From NCBI GenBank assembly GCA_963744935.1, contig CAVUVM010000004.1, positions 62,001 to 126,000 of the forward strand: a stretch of 64,000 nucleotides of DNA. The letters run 5' to 3'. Shown here one piece after another: positions 25,732 through 35,194 of the stretch; position 1 is the stretch's first letter; each line of letters starts with the position of its first letter. The notes under the pieces are model-generated. The model was not told the DNA's origin. It saw nothing but the letters and a program-made list of their open reading frames with translations, and ran no database searches. The translations under genes and the position numbers were made by a program. The DNA is from Bog-473 sp963744935. Lineage in GTDB: Bacteria > Actinomycetota > Acidimicrobiia > Acidimicrobiales > RAAP-2.

Positions 25732-27033
25732 CTATGCGTCCACCGTCAGGTCGTCGAGCAGTTCGGCGAAGCGTCGCTGCGCCTCCGCCCGCCGGGTCGG
25801 GATGTGCTCGCTCGGCACCTCGTGGGGGGTATAGCCCTTCAGGACCTGGCGGGCCACGGTCTGGCGATGGACCTCGTCGGGCCCGTCGTAGAGGCGGGCC
25901 GCCCGGGCGGCCCGGTACATGTGCTCGAGGGGGAGGTCACACGAGAACCCGAGCGACCCGTGCACCTGGATGGCGCGATCGATCACGTCGTAGAGGACCT
26001 TCGCCCCGAAGTACTTGATCATGGCGATCTCGACCCGGGCCGCCGCCGCCCCCTCCTGATCCATCTTCCACGCCGCCTGCAGGGTCATCAGCCGGGCTGC
26101 CGCCATCTCCGCCATGGAGTCGGCGACCCAGTTCTGGATGGTCTGCTTCTCGGCCAGCGTCGATCCGTGCGCGTACCTGGACACCGCCCGCTCGCAGAGC
26201 ATGTCGAAGGCCCGCCGCGACTGCCCCAGCCAGCGCATGCAGTGGTGGATCCGTCCCGGGCCGAGTCGCTTCTGCGCCAGCACGAAGCCCGAGCCCTCGT
26301 TCCCCACCAGGTTCCCCACCGGCACCCGCACGTCGACGTAACGAATCTCGGCGTGGTTCCCGAAACGACCGAACTCGGTTCCTGGATCCTCCATGGTCGC
26401 CACGTCACGGACGATCTCCACTCCCGGCGTCGACGCCGGCACGATAATCATCGACGACCCCTGGTACGGATGGACGTCCGGGTTGGTGACCGCCATCACG
26501 ATCAAGAAGTCCGCCACGGATCCGTTGGTGGTGAACCACTTGTGCCCGTTGATCACCCACTCGTCGCCGTCGCGCACGGCCGAGGTCTGCAACAGCGTCG
26601 GGTCTGACCCCGCCACCTCGGGCTCGGTCATCGAGAACGCCGACCGCAACGCCCCGTCCAGCAGCGGTTCCAACCACTGCGTCCGCTGCGAATCGTCCCC
26701 GCTCATCTCGATACCCACGGCCAGCAACTCCGCGTTCCCCGAATCCGGCGCGTTGTTGCCGAACACCACGGGCGCCAGCGGCGACTGCCCGAGGATCTCG
26801 TGCATCAACCCCAGTCGAACCTGCCCGAACCCCATGCCTCCCAGCGCCGGCGGCAGATGCGCCGCCCACAGACCTTGCGCCTTCACTTGCTCCTGCAACG
26901 GGCGCACCAGCGTTCGCACCTGGTCGTAGTCCAGATCCAAGGTCTCGAGCGGGAACACCTCGTCGCGCACGAGGCCGCGCATCCACGCCAACTTCTCCTC
27001 GAACTCCGGCTCCGTCGAGAAATCCCAGGCCAT
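25732..27033 (-). CDS. Acyl-CoA dehydrogenase
   Basis: The 433-residue flavoprotein has the usual three-part acyl-CoA dehydrogenase layout: N-terminal helices, the FAD strand segment SAFSMTEPEVAGSDPT and INGHKWFTTNGSVADF, then a helical C-terminal half with IHHCMRWLGQSRRAFDM and QVHGSLGFSCDLPLEHMYR, which contacts FAD and substrate. It oxidises an acyl-CoA thioester at alpha-beta; the chain type is unknown. It is divergent from bioB and followed two bases later by a lipoprotein gene. Confidence 0.92.
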   Translation of the reverse strand: MAWDFSTEPEFEEKLAWMRGLVRDEVFPLETLDLDYDQVRTLVRPLQEQVKAQGLWAAHLPPALGGMGFGQVRLGLMHEILGQSPLAPVVFGNNAPDSGNAELLAVGIEMSGDDSQRTQWLEPLLDGALRSAFSMTEPEVAGSDPTLLQTSAVRDGDEWVINGHKWFTTNGSVADFLIVMAVTNPDVHPYQGSSMIIVPASTPGVEIVRDVATMEDPGTEFGRFGNHAEIRYVDVRVPVGNLVGNEGSGFVLAQKRLGPGRIHHCMRWLGQSRRAFDMLCERAVSRYAHGSTLAEKQTIQNWVADSMAEMAAARLMTLQAAWKMDQEGAAAARVEIAMIKYFGAKVLYDVIDRAIQVHGSLGFSCDLPLEHMYRAARAARLYDGPDEVHRQTVARQVLKGYTPHEVPSEHIPTRRAEAQRRFAELLDDLTVDA

Positions 27034-27107
27034 TGGCCACCTCCCTGCTGCCGGCCGCCGCGCAGTCAGCTACCGGGACTCCCCACCCTGCCACTACCGT
27101 GGGCGCC

Positions 27108-28191
27108 GTGACCACAACGAGCCCCGTCACCTTCCGCCCCGGCGCGCCGTTGGACGGCCCGCCGCCCCCGCCTCAAGTCGCCCTGAGCGCGGCGGACAGG
27201 GCTGTGATCGCCGGAGCAGAGACGGCGCTCCTCGATGACCGCCGTCACCTGACCGCTGACGAGCTCGCCGCGCTGGCTGCGCTCCCCGATGGCGCGGTCA
27301 TGAACCTTGCGGCACTGGCACATCAGGTGCGTCTGGCCTGGTGCGGCCCCGAGGTCGAGATCGAGGGCATCCTCTCGGCTAAGACCGGTGGGTGCCCCGA
27401 GGACTGCCACTTCTGCTCGCAGTCGTCGCGCTTCGACTCGCCCGTCAAGGCCACCCCGTTCCTCGATACCGACGAAGTGCTCGCCGCCGCCCGCGAGACC
27501 GCTGCCCTCGGCGCCTCGGAGTTCTGCCTCGTCCTCGCCGTGCGCGGTCCCGACGAGCGCACCATGGGGCGCATCCTCGACCTCGTCCCTCTCGTCCGCG
27601 ACGAGACCGGCCTCAACGTTGCGGTAAGCGCCGGCATCCTGACCGAGGACCAGGCGCGGCGCCTGGCCGAAGGGGGCGTGCACCGCTACAACCACAATGT
27701 CGAGACGGCTCGCTCGTATTTCCCCTCCATCGTGACCACGCACAGCTGGGACGAGCGGGCCGCGACCTGTCGCCTTGTGCGCAATTACGGCATGGAGCTG
27801 TGCTGTGGCGCGCTGCTCAACATGGGCGAGACCGATGCCCAACGCGTTGAACTGCTGACCCAGCTCCAAGAGCTCGAGCCCACCGAGGTGCCGCTCAACT
27901 TCCTCAACCCGCGGCCGGGCACCCCGCTCGGCGAGCGGCCGATCCTCGGCCCCTGGGACGCCATCCGATGGATCGCGCTCTTCCGTCTCGCTCTGCCTTC
28001 GGTGATCCTGCGCTACGCCGGCGGACGCGAAGTGACCCTGCCGCGACCTCCAGGCCATCGGGATGACCGCCGGCATCAACGCGCTGATCGTCGGCAACTA
28101 CCTCACGACGCTCGGCCGCTCGGCCGACGAGGATCTCCAGATGCTCGAGGACCTGCGTATGCCCATCGGCGCGCTCAGCGCCGCCATCTGA
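27108..28191 (+). CDS. bioB: Biotin synthase BioB, 3' end frameshifted
   Basis: Biotin synthase inserts sulfur into dethiobiotin by radical SAM chemistry. The CxxxCxxC motif is GGCPEDCHFC (Cys96, Cys100, Cys103), followed by YNHNVETARSYF and LNFLNPRPGTPL. After YAGGREVTL the frame is lost: one extra C near 28041 sends translation into a spurious arginine-rich tail ending at 28232. Dropping it restores RDLQAIGMTAGINALIVG and MLEDLRMPIGALSAAI ending at 28191. Whether this is a real mutation or a sequencing error is open. The bsaP gene follows at 28229. Confidence 0.88.
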
Positions 28192-28228
28192 TCCACCACG
28201 GCCGGTCCAGCTGGCTGGGAGATCCGCC

Positions 28229-28429
28229 ATGACTCACCCGCCACCGTCAGCGACCGTCTTTTGCACCGGCTGCGGCCGGCCCGCGCCGGAGTGTGCCGGC
28301 TGTGCCCGCGCGCTCGACCCCCCTCGCTTCTGCCCCGAGTGCGGGCGGCGCATGACCGTCACCGTCGTGCCCACGGGTTGGGTGGCGCGCTGTCGAGAAC
28401 ACGCCGGTCTCGAGCTCCGTTCCGCGTAG
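28229..28429 (+). CDS. bsaP: Biotin synthase auxiliary protein BsaP
   Basis: The 66-residue product has cysteines in FCTGCGRPAPECAGC and RFCPECGRRM, then the motif PTGWVARCREH. This matches, by my recollection of the family, the small protein encoded next to mycobacterial bioB that is required for biotin synthase activity, probably by helping with the auxiliary iron-sulfur cluster. Its position directly after bioB supports this. A GGGAG site lies before the ATG at 28229. Confidence 0.82.
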   Translation: MTHPPPSATVFCTGCGRPAPECAGCARALDPPRFCPECGRRMTVTVVPTGWVARCREHAGLELRSA

Positions 28430-28455
28430 CGGCCCGTCAAGAGGCTGGCCTCGGT

Positions 28456-29206
28456 TCACCCCGTCTTCGTACCGACCACGGCCACGAGGCCGGCCGGCAG
28501 CCTCTCGTCTCCGAAGGACTCTGACACGGTCACCTCCACCCCGTGAGGGGCGAGCAGCTCCGGCACCGTGGCGGTGTCGATCAGGACATTGTCGTGACGC
28601 TCGTCGTCCCGTCGCCACGTCCCGTCCTCTCGGCGCACGAAGGTAGTCATGACTCGCACGTACCGGTTCGGCTCGGGCACTGTGAACTCCGTCGTCAGAA
28701 ACCAATCGTCGCCTCGCCAGACACTCGGTGGCTGGTTCACTCGGAGGGCTCCCCACTCGAGGTCGCACAGGTCGATGGCCATGATGCCTCCCGGCCGCAG
28801 GGCCGCGGCGATTGCCACGAGCGCGGCTTCGACTTGCGATTCCTCGTCCAGGTAGTTCGAGCGCGTGGCCCACCCCGACGATGGCGTCGGCGGGCGGAAC
28901 CGAATCGCTCGGTAGGGACACCCGCCGGAACTCGTACGCTCCGGGCACGTGCTCTCGGGCGAGGTTCAGCATCGCGTCTGACGCATCGGTGGCAAGTACC
29001 CGGAGACCCGCATCGACGAGATGGGCGGTCAGGAGCCCGCTCCCGCAGCCGATTTCGACGACGAGTCCGCTGCGTTCTCGCACGGGCTCGAGAATCGTAA
29101 GGATCCCCGGCGCACACGCGTCGGCGTGGAATCCGAAACCGCGATGGTGGATGAGCGCAAGGTCGTCTCGGTAGTACGGCTCATCTCCGGATCGGCGCTG
29201 TTCCAC
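28456..29206 (-). pseudogene. Class I SAM methyltransferase, broken by a frameshift
   Basis: Two minus-strand frames join into one methyltransferase of about 250 residues. From the GTG at 29206 the first gives VVEIGCGSGLLTAHLV (motif I), LATDASDAMLNLAREH and ADAIVGVGHAL. One extra base near 28857 breaks it; the next frame gives NYLDEESQVEAALVAI, LRPGGIMAIDLCDLEW and a C-terminus ending VAVVGTKTG. The join needs one base removed from CTCGAAC. The substrate is not known. The break could be an assembly error. Confidence 0.75.
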
Positions 29207-29250
29207 GGCGTCCAGTGCTTCCTACGCCTTCAATCCCGGTCGCCTGAGAG

Positions 29251-30630
29251 TCAGTGTGCGAACTGACCCAGCCACGGAGCAGTCGCCATCAGCAACTCGT
29301 CGGTGAGTGCGACGATGTGCTCGTAGGGCAGTCGGCCGGCCATCTGATCGGTGAGCATGGCCTCGAGGACCAGAGTCCGGTCGCCGGTCAGGGCCGCCTC
29401 GACTGTCAGTTCCTGCGAGTACACGATCCGTCGCAGGCATTCGCCGAGTACGGATCCCACCTCGACACGATCACGCGGGGTGATACCTGATGCATTCACC
29501 ACACCCATGCACTCGAGGACGGGCCCATGACCCAGGCCGACGACCTGGCCCGTATTCGGAATGTTGACCGGGAGGTGCCGCTCATGATCGGACACGATGG
29601 CATCGAGGAGCGGGGCGACGAGCTCTCCCGAGGGCCACGGTGGAACCTCCGGCGCTTCCAGGAGCGCCGCCAGCTCGGCCTCATCGGTCTCCTTGTCTGC
29701 CCGATGACCATCGATGCCGTAGTGGTGCACGCTCCAGTCGTCACCGAAACCACTGGCCTCGGTGACGAACCAGGGAAAGAACTCAGCGACGTGTGTGTCA
29801 GACGATCCCGGGAGGACGCCGAAGCGTCCGAAGAGCTCGAGCTTCAGCCGGTTGTTGGCCAGAACGTCGCCCTTCGTCCATTTTTCCCCGGTCGATACCT
29901 TGCGCCAGTGACTCCCGGCAGGAGGCTCCATCCAGATCGGGTCGTCCAGAGCCGTGAGAGGTTGGTCCATCAAGGACCGCAGCATCTCGAAGCCATCGGA
30001 TCCGCCGATCCGCAGGGCCGTGACCAGCGGAAGGTGGTTGACGCCGCCGACGACAGGATCGACCTCGTGCATCCCGACGTCGAAGAGCAGGCTCATGGCC
30101 CAGGTCAGACCGACGAGCTCGTTGCACAACCCGACCGTCGTCACCGTCGTCTCACGGGTCACCGCGCGGCAGAGTGCGGTGAGGGGGTTGCTGACGTTTA
30201 CCAGCAAGCCGTCGGGACAGTGCCGCTCCATCGCCCGGGCGATGCCAAGTGTCACCGGCGCGCTCCGCAGCGCACGCGAGATGCCACCGGGACCCACGCT
30301 GTCGCCCACGGGTTGGCGCACGCCGTAACGATCGGGAATCTCGAGGTCGTGGCGCATGGCCGCGAAACCACCCACAGAGAGCCCGGTGATCACATATTCG
30401 GCCCCCTCGAGCGCGGCCTCGAGCTCTGTGGTGGTCGTTGTCCGCAGACCACCCGACCCAAGCGATGCGATGTGATCGGCCAACTGTTGTACCGGGGGCA
30501 GGCTCTCGGGAGCGGTGTCCATCAACACGACCCGGCTCTCCGCCAAGGACGGTGTGTTGACGAAGTCCAAGAGCAGGCGGGGCGTCCAGTGGGCGCTCCC
30601 GCCGCCGATGATGGCAATTCGCGGTGTCAT
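29251..30630 (-). CDS. Glycoside hydrolase family 4 (NAD-dependent)
   Basis: The 459-residue enzyme has the GH4 order: dinucleotide fold IAIIGGGSAHWTPRLLLDF, then VNVSNPL (Asn148), GLCNE with Cys169 and GGVNHLPLV with His199, which are the manganese ligands. GH4 enzymes act by a redox-elimination mechanism needing NAD and Mn, on alpha- or beta-glycosides that are often 6-phosphorylated. Phosphosugar specificity cannot be assigned and no sugar transporter lies nearby. GGAGGCGAC precedes the ATG at 30630. Confidence 0.88.
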   Translation of the reverse strand: MTPRIAIIGGGSAHWTPRLLLDFVNTPSLAESRVVLMDTAPESLPPVQQLADHIASLGSGGLRTTTTTELEAALEGAEYVITGLSVGGFAAMRHDLEIPDRYGVRQPVGDSVGPGGISRALRSAPVTLGIARAMERHCPDGLLVNVSNPLTALCRAVTRETTVTTVGLCNELVGLTWAMSLLFDVGMHEVDPVVGGVNHLPLVTALRIGGSDGFEMLRSLMDQPLTALDDPIWMEPPAGSHWRKVSTGEKWTKGDVLANNRLKLELFGRFGVLPGSSDTHVAEFFPWFVTEASGFGDDWSVHHYGIDGHRADKETDEAELAALLEAPEVPPWPSGELVAPLLDAIVSDHERHLPVNIPNTGQVVGLGHGPVLECMGVVNASGITPRDRVEVGSVLGECLRRIVYSQELTVEAALTGDRTLVLEAMLTDQMAGRLPYEHIVALTDELLMATAPWLGQFAH

Positions 30631-30886
30631 GTCGCCTCCGGCCTAACCGTCGATATCGCTGCGCAGCGACGTCACCGTACCCCACGGCCGTGCCGCTCGG
30701 CGCCTCGATATGCGCCGCGCGTTCGAGCGAGGCGATGCGTATCCAAGTGGCCCAATCGACTCCCCGATGACAGAGGGAGGCGCCGCTTCGATTGCCGCGT
30801 CGCTGGTGGCACTGACGCCACCGTCCCAGCCCACTGTGCCGGTGGCGCTGGTACCCTTTGCCGGGCACGAGCCGAAAGGCGCCGGC

Positions 30887-31069
30887 GTGGAGCAGACCGA
30901 AGAGGAGGGTTGGTACACCGATCCCTACGGCCTGCACGAGGCCCGGTGGATGTCCATGGGTAAGCCAACCAAACTCGTCCGTGACGGAGAGTTGGAATCG
31001 TACGACGAGCTACCCGACTCGGCGCCTGATCACCCGGCCGAGAAATTGAACCTCCGCCAGGTTCGGTGA
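30887..31069 (+). CDS. Small actinobacterial protein with WYTDPYG-HEARW motif
   Basis: The 60-residue product contains GWYTDPYGLHEARWMSMG and LVRDGELESYDELPD, a pattern seen in short actinobacterial proteins related to the DUF2510 WxPDP motif, of unknown role. The GTG at 30887 follows GAAAGG and starts just before the motif; longer in-frame readings from 30764 or 30710 add non-conserved residues. Its stop overlaps the GTG of the next tiny gene (GTGA). Confidence 0.6.
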   Translation: MEQTEEEGWYTDPYGLHEARWMSMGKPTKLVRDGELESYDELPDSAPDHPAEKLNLRQVR

Positions 31070-31233
31070 CCTCAGCAGATGAGCTTCGAGCGGACGATGC
31101 CGAGTCCGAGACGCCCACGATGGCCGCGATCGACGACGCCGAGCGGAACCTCGCCTCGAGTGGATTGCAGGGTCCACTCACCCGTTCCCGCCGCGCGCTA
31201 CGGCGGAAGAACGATCCACGGTTCTTCGAGTAA
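31066..31233 (+). CDS. Tiny basic protein coupled to the preceding gene
   Basis: This 55-residue product starts with a GTG that overlaps the upstream stop (GTGA). It has an acidic N-terminal half (ADELRADDAESETPTM), a helix around DDAERNLASSG and a basic C-terminus with TRSRRALRRKNDPRFFE. It is not recognised. The strict overlap and codon pattern suggest that it is real and acts with the DPYG-motif protein. Confidence 0.45.
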   Translation: MTSADELRADDAESETPTMAAIDDAERNLASSGLQGPLTRSRRALRRKNDPRFFE

Positions 31234-31294
31234 CCGCGGCGACCTCGACCCGCTCCGGCGTCCCGGAAGCCCGCGAAACCGGGACACTCATGTT

Positions 31295-31322
31295 CGTGTC
31301 AGCTCATGACAGCGCTGACACG
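31295..31322. terminator. Inverted repeat at the shared 3' end of convergent genes
   Basis: A 9-bp stem (CGTGTCAGC with GCTGACACG) with a 10-base loop spans the stop codon of the RCC1-repeat gene and lies 60 bases after the tiny plus-strand gene. It has no T-run, so intrinsic termination in either direction is only possible, not shown. Confidence 0.3.
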
Positions 31323-32434
31323 GTGTGCGAGGTGCTCGTCACTTGGCTCATGCCGCTCAGAACGACTTGGGGAGTGGTTTGATAGCCGCCTGAAGTTCCA
31401 TTCCCCAGTTCGCCCTTTGAGTTGTCTCCACAATCCCAGAGCTGTCCCGTGCTGTCTATGAAATAGCTCGCCGCACCTCCGGTCCATACTTGCGTCCACA
31501 TGACACCCGCTGGTGGCGTGATTTGTTTGGGATGCTCGTTGACCGTCTTTGGCGTCGAGCAGAACTGACCTCGGGCATTGTCTCCCCACGCCCAAATGGT
31601 TCCATCGGACAACAGTGCGACCGTTTGGCCTGGCACGTTGGTTCCACTGCCACCCTCGGACACCTCACTCACGGGGGCAGGCAGCGTAACTTTCACGGGG
31701 AGGTCGCTCTTTGTGAGCGATCGATTCCCAAGCTGTCCCTGGGCGTTGTAGCCCCAGTTCCAAAAAGAACCATCAGAGAGCGTGACCCCCTCGAGCGACC
31801 ACCCAGCCGTCATGGCGGTCACCGCAAGATTCGGAAGCCCCAGAACAGGTTCTGGGGTTGGCGCGTTGTCGAAGTTGCCGGTCCCCAGCTGCCCATACTG
31901 GTTGAAGCCGCACGAGTAAAGCGTGCCACCGGCGTAGTAGGTGGCATGGTCGCCTGCACCTGCAGCCAAGGTGACGTCCGTCAACGGAAGCTCGACAGGC
32001 GTGGTCTGTTCGCCTGACAGACAGAGCTGGTCGTAATCGTTCTGGCCCCATCCCCAGGCGTTGCCGTTGGCGTCGATGGCGATCTCAGTGTCACGAGGAC
32101 CTTCTGAGGCCAGTTTCGTGATGATCACTCCCGATGGAAACTTCACCTGCACGGCGGCCGTTGTGTCGGTGTTGCTCTCCGTGCCATCGCCAAGCTGACC
32201 GGCGGCGTTGTTTCCCCACGCCCACACTTGCCCCGAGGCCGTCAGCGCATACCCGGCCGAGTTGATGCCATAGAGGTTCGTGATGGTTCCGGGTACACCG
32301 GTGACGACGAGCGGCGTGGCACTCATTTCGTACTGGCCCCACGAATAGAGAGTCTGTGTAGCGGCTCCCGCAAGGTTGGCCCACGAAAGGACCAAGGCAG
32401 TTGCGATGAGAGGAGTCAGAAGTCGAATCTTCAT
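31304..32434 (-). CDS. Secreted RCC1-repeat beta-propeller protein
   Basis: The 376-residue product has a signal peptide (MKIRLLTPLIATALVLSWAN, cleavage near AGA-AT). The rest is made of RCC1-type blades with the motif WAWGNNAAGQLGDG, WGWGQNDYDQL, SCGFNQYGQLG, WNWGYNAQGQLG, WAWGDNARGQF and WDCGDNSKGELG. Such propellers mediate binding rather than catalysis. No anchor or enzyme domain is attached, so the ligand is unknown. Its third-base GC is lower than that of the genes to the left. Confidence 0.88.
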   Translation of the reverse strand: MKIRLLTPLIATALVLSWANLAGAATQTLYSWGQYEMSATPLVVTGVPGTITNLYGINSAGYALTASGQVWAWGNNAAGQLGDGTESNTDTTAAVQVKFPSGVIITKLASEGPRDTEIAIDANGNAWGWGQNDYDQLCLSGEQTTPVELPLTDVTLAAGAGDHATYYAGGTLYSCGFNQYGQLGTGNFDNAPTPEPVLGLPNLAVTAMTAGWSLEGVTLSDGSFWNWGYNAQGQLGNRSLTKSDLPVKVTLPAPVSEVSEGGSGTNVPGQTVALLSDGTIWAWGDNARGQFCSTPKTVNEHPKQITPPAGVMWTQVWTGGAASYFIDSTGQLWDCGDNSKGELGNGTSGGYQTTPQVVLSGMSQVTSTSHTVSALS

Positions 32435-32723
32435 GGGAGTGCTCCTTCCGAGTTGAAGGGGTGAGGGGTCTCATTCGAGAAGACCGGTGTGACGACATTT
32501 CGGATTCATATCTTGGGTAACCGTCGTCCACGGCATCTGAGTTCCGACGAGGGGACTTCCCAGCTTTCCGATTGAGTACTGGTAGAACCATGATCAGGAG
32601 CAAAGCCCACCATGTCAAGGGTGCGGGGACGTTACGTACAAGTCGCTGGCCCCATGGCCATTGCCCAGAGACGCACCGCCGCACATTGCTGCGCCATCTC
32701 ATCAGGATGTCGTACGAGGTGCG

Positions 32724-33362
32724 CTACCCACCTCCTCGTGTCCCAATACGATCGCGCCCCACAGCCTTACTGGGTCCGGGAGTCCCAGCGGGTTCGAAGA
32801 CTGCAGCACCTGCAGTGACGATGCCGATGGACAGCAAGATCGATCCGAGCGCGTCGAGTGGGGTGTGCCAGTGCGCGCCGACCACTGCCAGTGACATCAG
32901 CACGGTCCACGCAACGCCAAGCACGAGCGTGGCACGGCGAGTGCGGTTCCCGAAAATGGGGCCGAGCGCCAGCCACATGGCAAGCGCGGTCGCGCAGACC
33001 GCCGTGACGTTCCCAGAGGGAAAGGTGAGCTCGCCGTAGTAGGTCCGCTGGACGAGCGGCTTGACGACATGATCGTTCACGAGCAGGGCCCCTGCGGCGA
33101 GAGCGGCGTAAACCGCGACACGAAGAAATATGCGCCTGGCTAGACCAAGGGCAAAACAGACGACGAGAACGGCGGCGATCGCCGGAACAGCGAGGAATTC
33201 CGCAAGATCGGCCCACGCTCTGGTCGCAGAGGGAGGCCCCAGCCATCCAAGAACGGGATCCTCGAACCCGTACGGCGATCGGCCGTGCGCCACTGCCAAA
33301 GACAAAACCGCGGTTGCAAACAGACACATCAGTGCGATCACCCTGAGCCTGGCCCGCGACAC
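32724..33362 (-). CDS. PAP2-family membrane phosphatase
   Basis: The 212-residue protein has about five membrane helices and the PAP2 motifs KPLVQRTYYGELTFPSGN and VVGAHWHTPLDALGS. The usual PSGH histidine is replaced by Asn, and the SR of the third motif by GA, while the catalytic His of HWHTPLD remains. It may act on a lipid phosphate, but the altered residues leave activity uncertain. GTG start at 33362. The 32435-32723 gap upstream of the RCC1 gene holds nothing I can name. Confidence 0.75.
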   Translation of the reverse strand: MSRARLRVIALMCLFATAVLSLAVAHGRSPYGFEDPVLGWLGPPSATRAWADLAEFLAVPAIAAVLVVCFALGLARRIFLRVAVYAALAAGALLVNDHVVKPLVQRTYYGELTFPSGNVTAVCATALAMWLALGPIFGNRTRRATLVLGVAWTVLMSLAVVGAHWHTPLDALGSILLSIGIVTAGAAVFEPAGTPGPSKAVGRDRIGTRGGG

Positions 33363-33498
33363 TCAAGCAAACTACGCGGCGCGAGAGAAGCTGTGTTGTC
33401 GCCTCGCTAGCGGAGAGGGAGTTGCTCTAGAAACAGAACTGAGGACAACATCCCGGCACGGCGTACTAGAGCAGGCGAACCCGAGCCCCTTTGGGTGC

Positions 33499-34376
33499 CT
33501 ACTGGGCCAGGGCCCTCGCGAGGAGAGTTGCCATGTCAAGGTAATGAGCGCGGCTATCTACGACGTGCAGCTCACAGTCCGGTGGCCCGAGCGTCAGACG
33601 CTGGGCCGCCGAAAGTGGAACGGTCTTGTCATTTGCCCCATGCCACCAATCGACGTGAACGCCGACGTCGCGGAGATCGAAGTCCCATGCACTGGCAATC
33701 GCCATAGTCTCGTCCGTCCAGCCGCTGAAGCCCTGGCGAAAGGCCTCACGACGGAGCTCCAGATCCCAACGCTGCCCTAAGACGTTTTCTAGGCGAGACA
33801 GGTCCTCAGGTGGAGCGTCGGCGAGGACATTTGAGATGCCCTCACTCAGCAGGCGACTCCCAAGTCAGTGACGTACGAATGGACACCCTCCCATCCCAGG
33901 TCCAGGGCGGGTCCGAGTTCAGCGTTCGCGCGGACGAGGCCTGCTCGCTCAGAGGGGAGGATGGGACATGCACCACTGTCGACGGTTATCAAGCGCACCC
34001 GGTCCGTATGACGCGCGCCGAGAGCCAGGGCGTGCGGTGCACCGCCGCTGTCGGCAACGACGGGAACAACATCGAGTTCCAAGGCATCGAGAAGCTCGAT
34101 GAGATCGTCCGCGACTTCGCACAGTCCATGTCCAGGGAGGCGGGTGGAATGACCGAAGCCCGGTCGGTCAACCATGATCACTCGAGCCCGAGCGGGCAAC
34201 GGGTTAGGACCTCGGGCGATGCGCGTCGAAGCAGTGCCCTGGAGTCGCACCACAGGCCGGTCGTTCGGATCTCCCCAGATGCGCCAGGCCAACGTCCGGT
34301 CGTCGCACAGCTGGAGACGACCGTCAAGATAGGGAACGCCCTCCTCGTCTACTTCCGAGGCACGGATTGTGACCAT
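33499..34376 (-). pseudogene. Alpha/beta hydrolase, broken by a frameshift
   Basis: From the ATG at 34376 the frame gives WRIWGDPNDRPVVRLQGTAS, VIMVDRPGFGHST and VPVVADSGGAPHALALGA (nucleophile Ser in ADSGG), the first half of an alpha/beta hydrolase. It meets a stop after SYVTDLGVAC near 33846. The adjacent frame continues with RLLSEGISNVLADAPPEDL and reaches DWWHGANDKTVPL and HVVDSRAHYLDM, which supply the acid and histidine regions. The oxyanion HG motif is QG. The break needs one base. Confidence 0.7.
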
Positions 34377-34470
34377 TCTTGACAGCATGTCACCGTGCCA
34401 ATGACGTGACACTTAGCCGGGCTTTTGAGGGGCACCGTGCGCCCGACGCGACTGACGACGAGGCGCCGTG

Positions 34471-35049
34471 CTACCTCTCGCTTCCTTCCGAGAAGACCCA
34501 CATCGGGTACCCCTTTCGAAGTACGTCGAGGTGCATCCTCCACTCACCGTCTGTCAGCACCTCGATGTCGCTGAGGACCACGCTGCTGCCCGTGTCCGCA
34601 AAGCCCCACGAGAACCCTGCAAGAGGCACGACACGCCGAGCTTTCAACTGCGCAACCTCGTCGAGCGGAGTGGTGGCCAGAAAGCTGTGCGCCACCCACT
34701 CCAGTGGTTTTCGGACCGAACGCGACGGAGCGTCGAAGAGTATTGGGCGCTGCCCGTACCAGCAGTAAGGCGAAGGGGCGTCGCCGAACAGCCCGAACGG
34801 GTCGAGTTCGAATTGCTCACCGTCGGATTCGTTATCAGTAGAGCGAACGAGCTGCACCCACCCGAGCATTGAGCCGTAACCCCGCGCCGGGTAATCGACA
34901 GTTGCGGTACAGACGGGAAATCCTTCTGCGACCGACCACCAACATCCGTAGAACTCAGGATCGATGTTCGGCACACACTCGACGTGGACCATCCCGGCCT
35001 CACCCCGCCAAGTAAAGCCCACGTCTAAGTCCTTGGTGCCGGCCGTCAT
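34471..35049 (-). CDS. Hypothetical protein (actinobacterial, aromatic-rich)
   Basis: The 192-residue product starting at 35049 is not recognised. It is rich in Trp and Gly (FYGCWWSVAEGFP, GYGSMLGWVQLV, PYCWYGQRPILFDAP, PLAGFSWGFADTGSSV). No signal peptide or membrane helix is apparent. The repeated aromatic and acidic pattern suggests a compact beta-rich fold. A start 12 codons earlier (35085) is possible. It is divergent from the padR gene. Confidence 0.6.
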   Translation of the reverse strand: MTAGTKDLDVGFTWRGEAGMVHVECVPNIDPEFYGCWWSVAEGFPVCTATVDYPARGYGSMLGWVQLVRSTDNESDGEQFELDPFGLFGDAPSPYCWYGQRPILFDAPSRSVRKPLEWVAHSFLATTPLDEVAQLKARRVVPLAGFSWGFADTGSSVVLSDIEVLTDGEWRMHLDVLRKGYPMWVFSEGSER

Positions 35050-35131
35050 GACAACATTCTTCTCGACCTCGGTTCGGGACTGCACAACGCCTATGACGGC
35101 TACCGAAAGACGATTCCATCTCTCCGTTCGG

Positions 35132-35160
35132 TTGATCTAGTACACTTTTCGATGTATCGT
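35132..35160 (+). promoter_or_regulatory. Candidate promoter and operator of the padR operon
   Basis: TTGATC and TATCGT, 17 bases apart, look like a sigma-70-type promoter. The inverted repeat CGATGTATCG overlaps the -10 box at 35150-35159, a sensible place for PadR autorepression. The assignment rests on position and spacing only. Confidence 0.4.
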
Positions 35161-35194
35161 GTGTGGAGCGACGCGGTCTCTTAGGGGGTAAGTC

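Noticed and set aside
33130..33780. Plus-strand frame of 216 codons
   Set aside because: It overlaps the PAP2 gene and the alpha/beta hydrolase, both of which have recognisable motifs on the minus strand.
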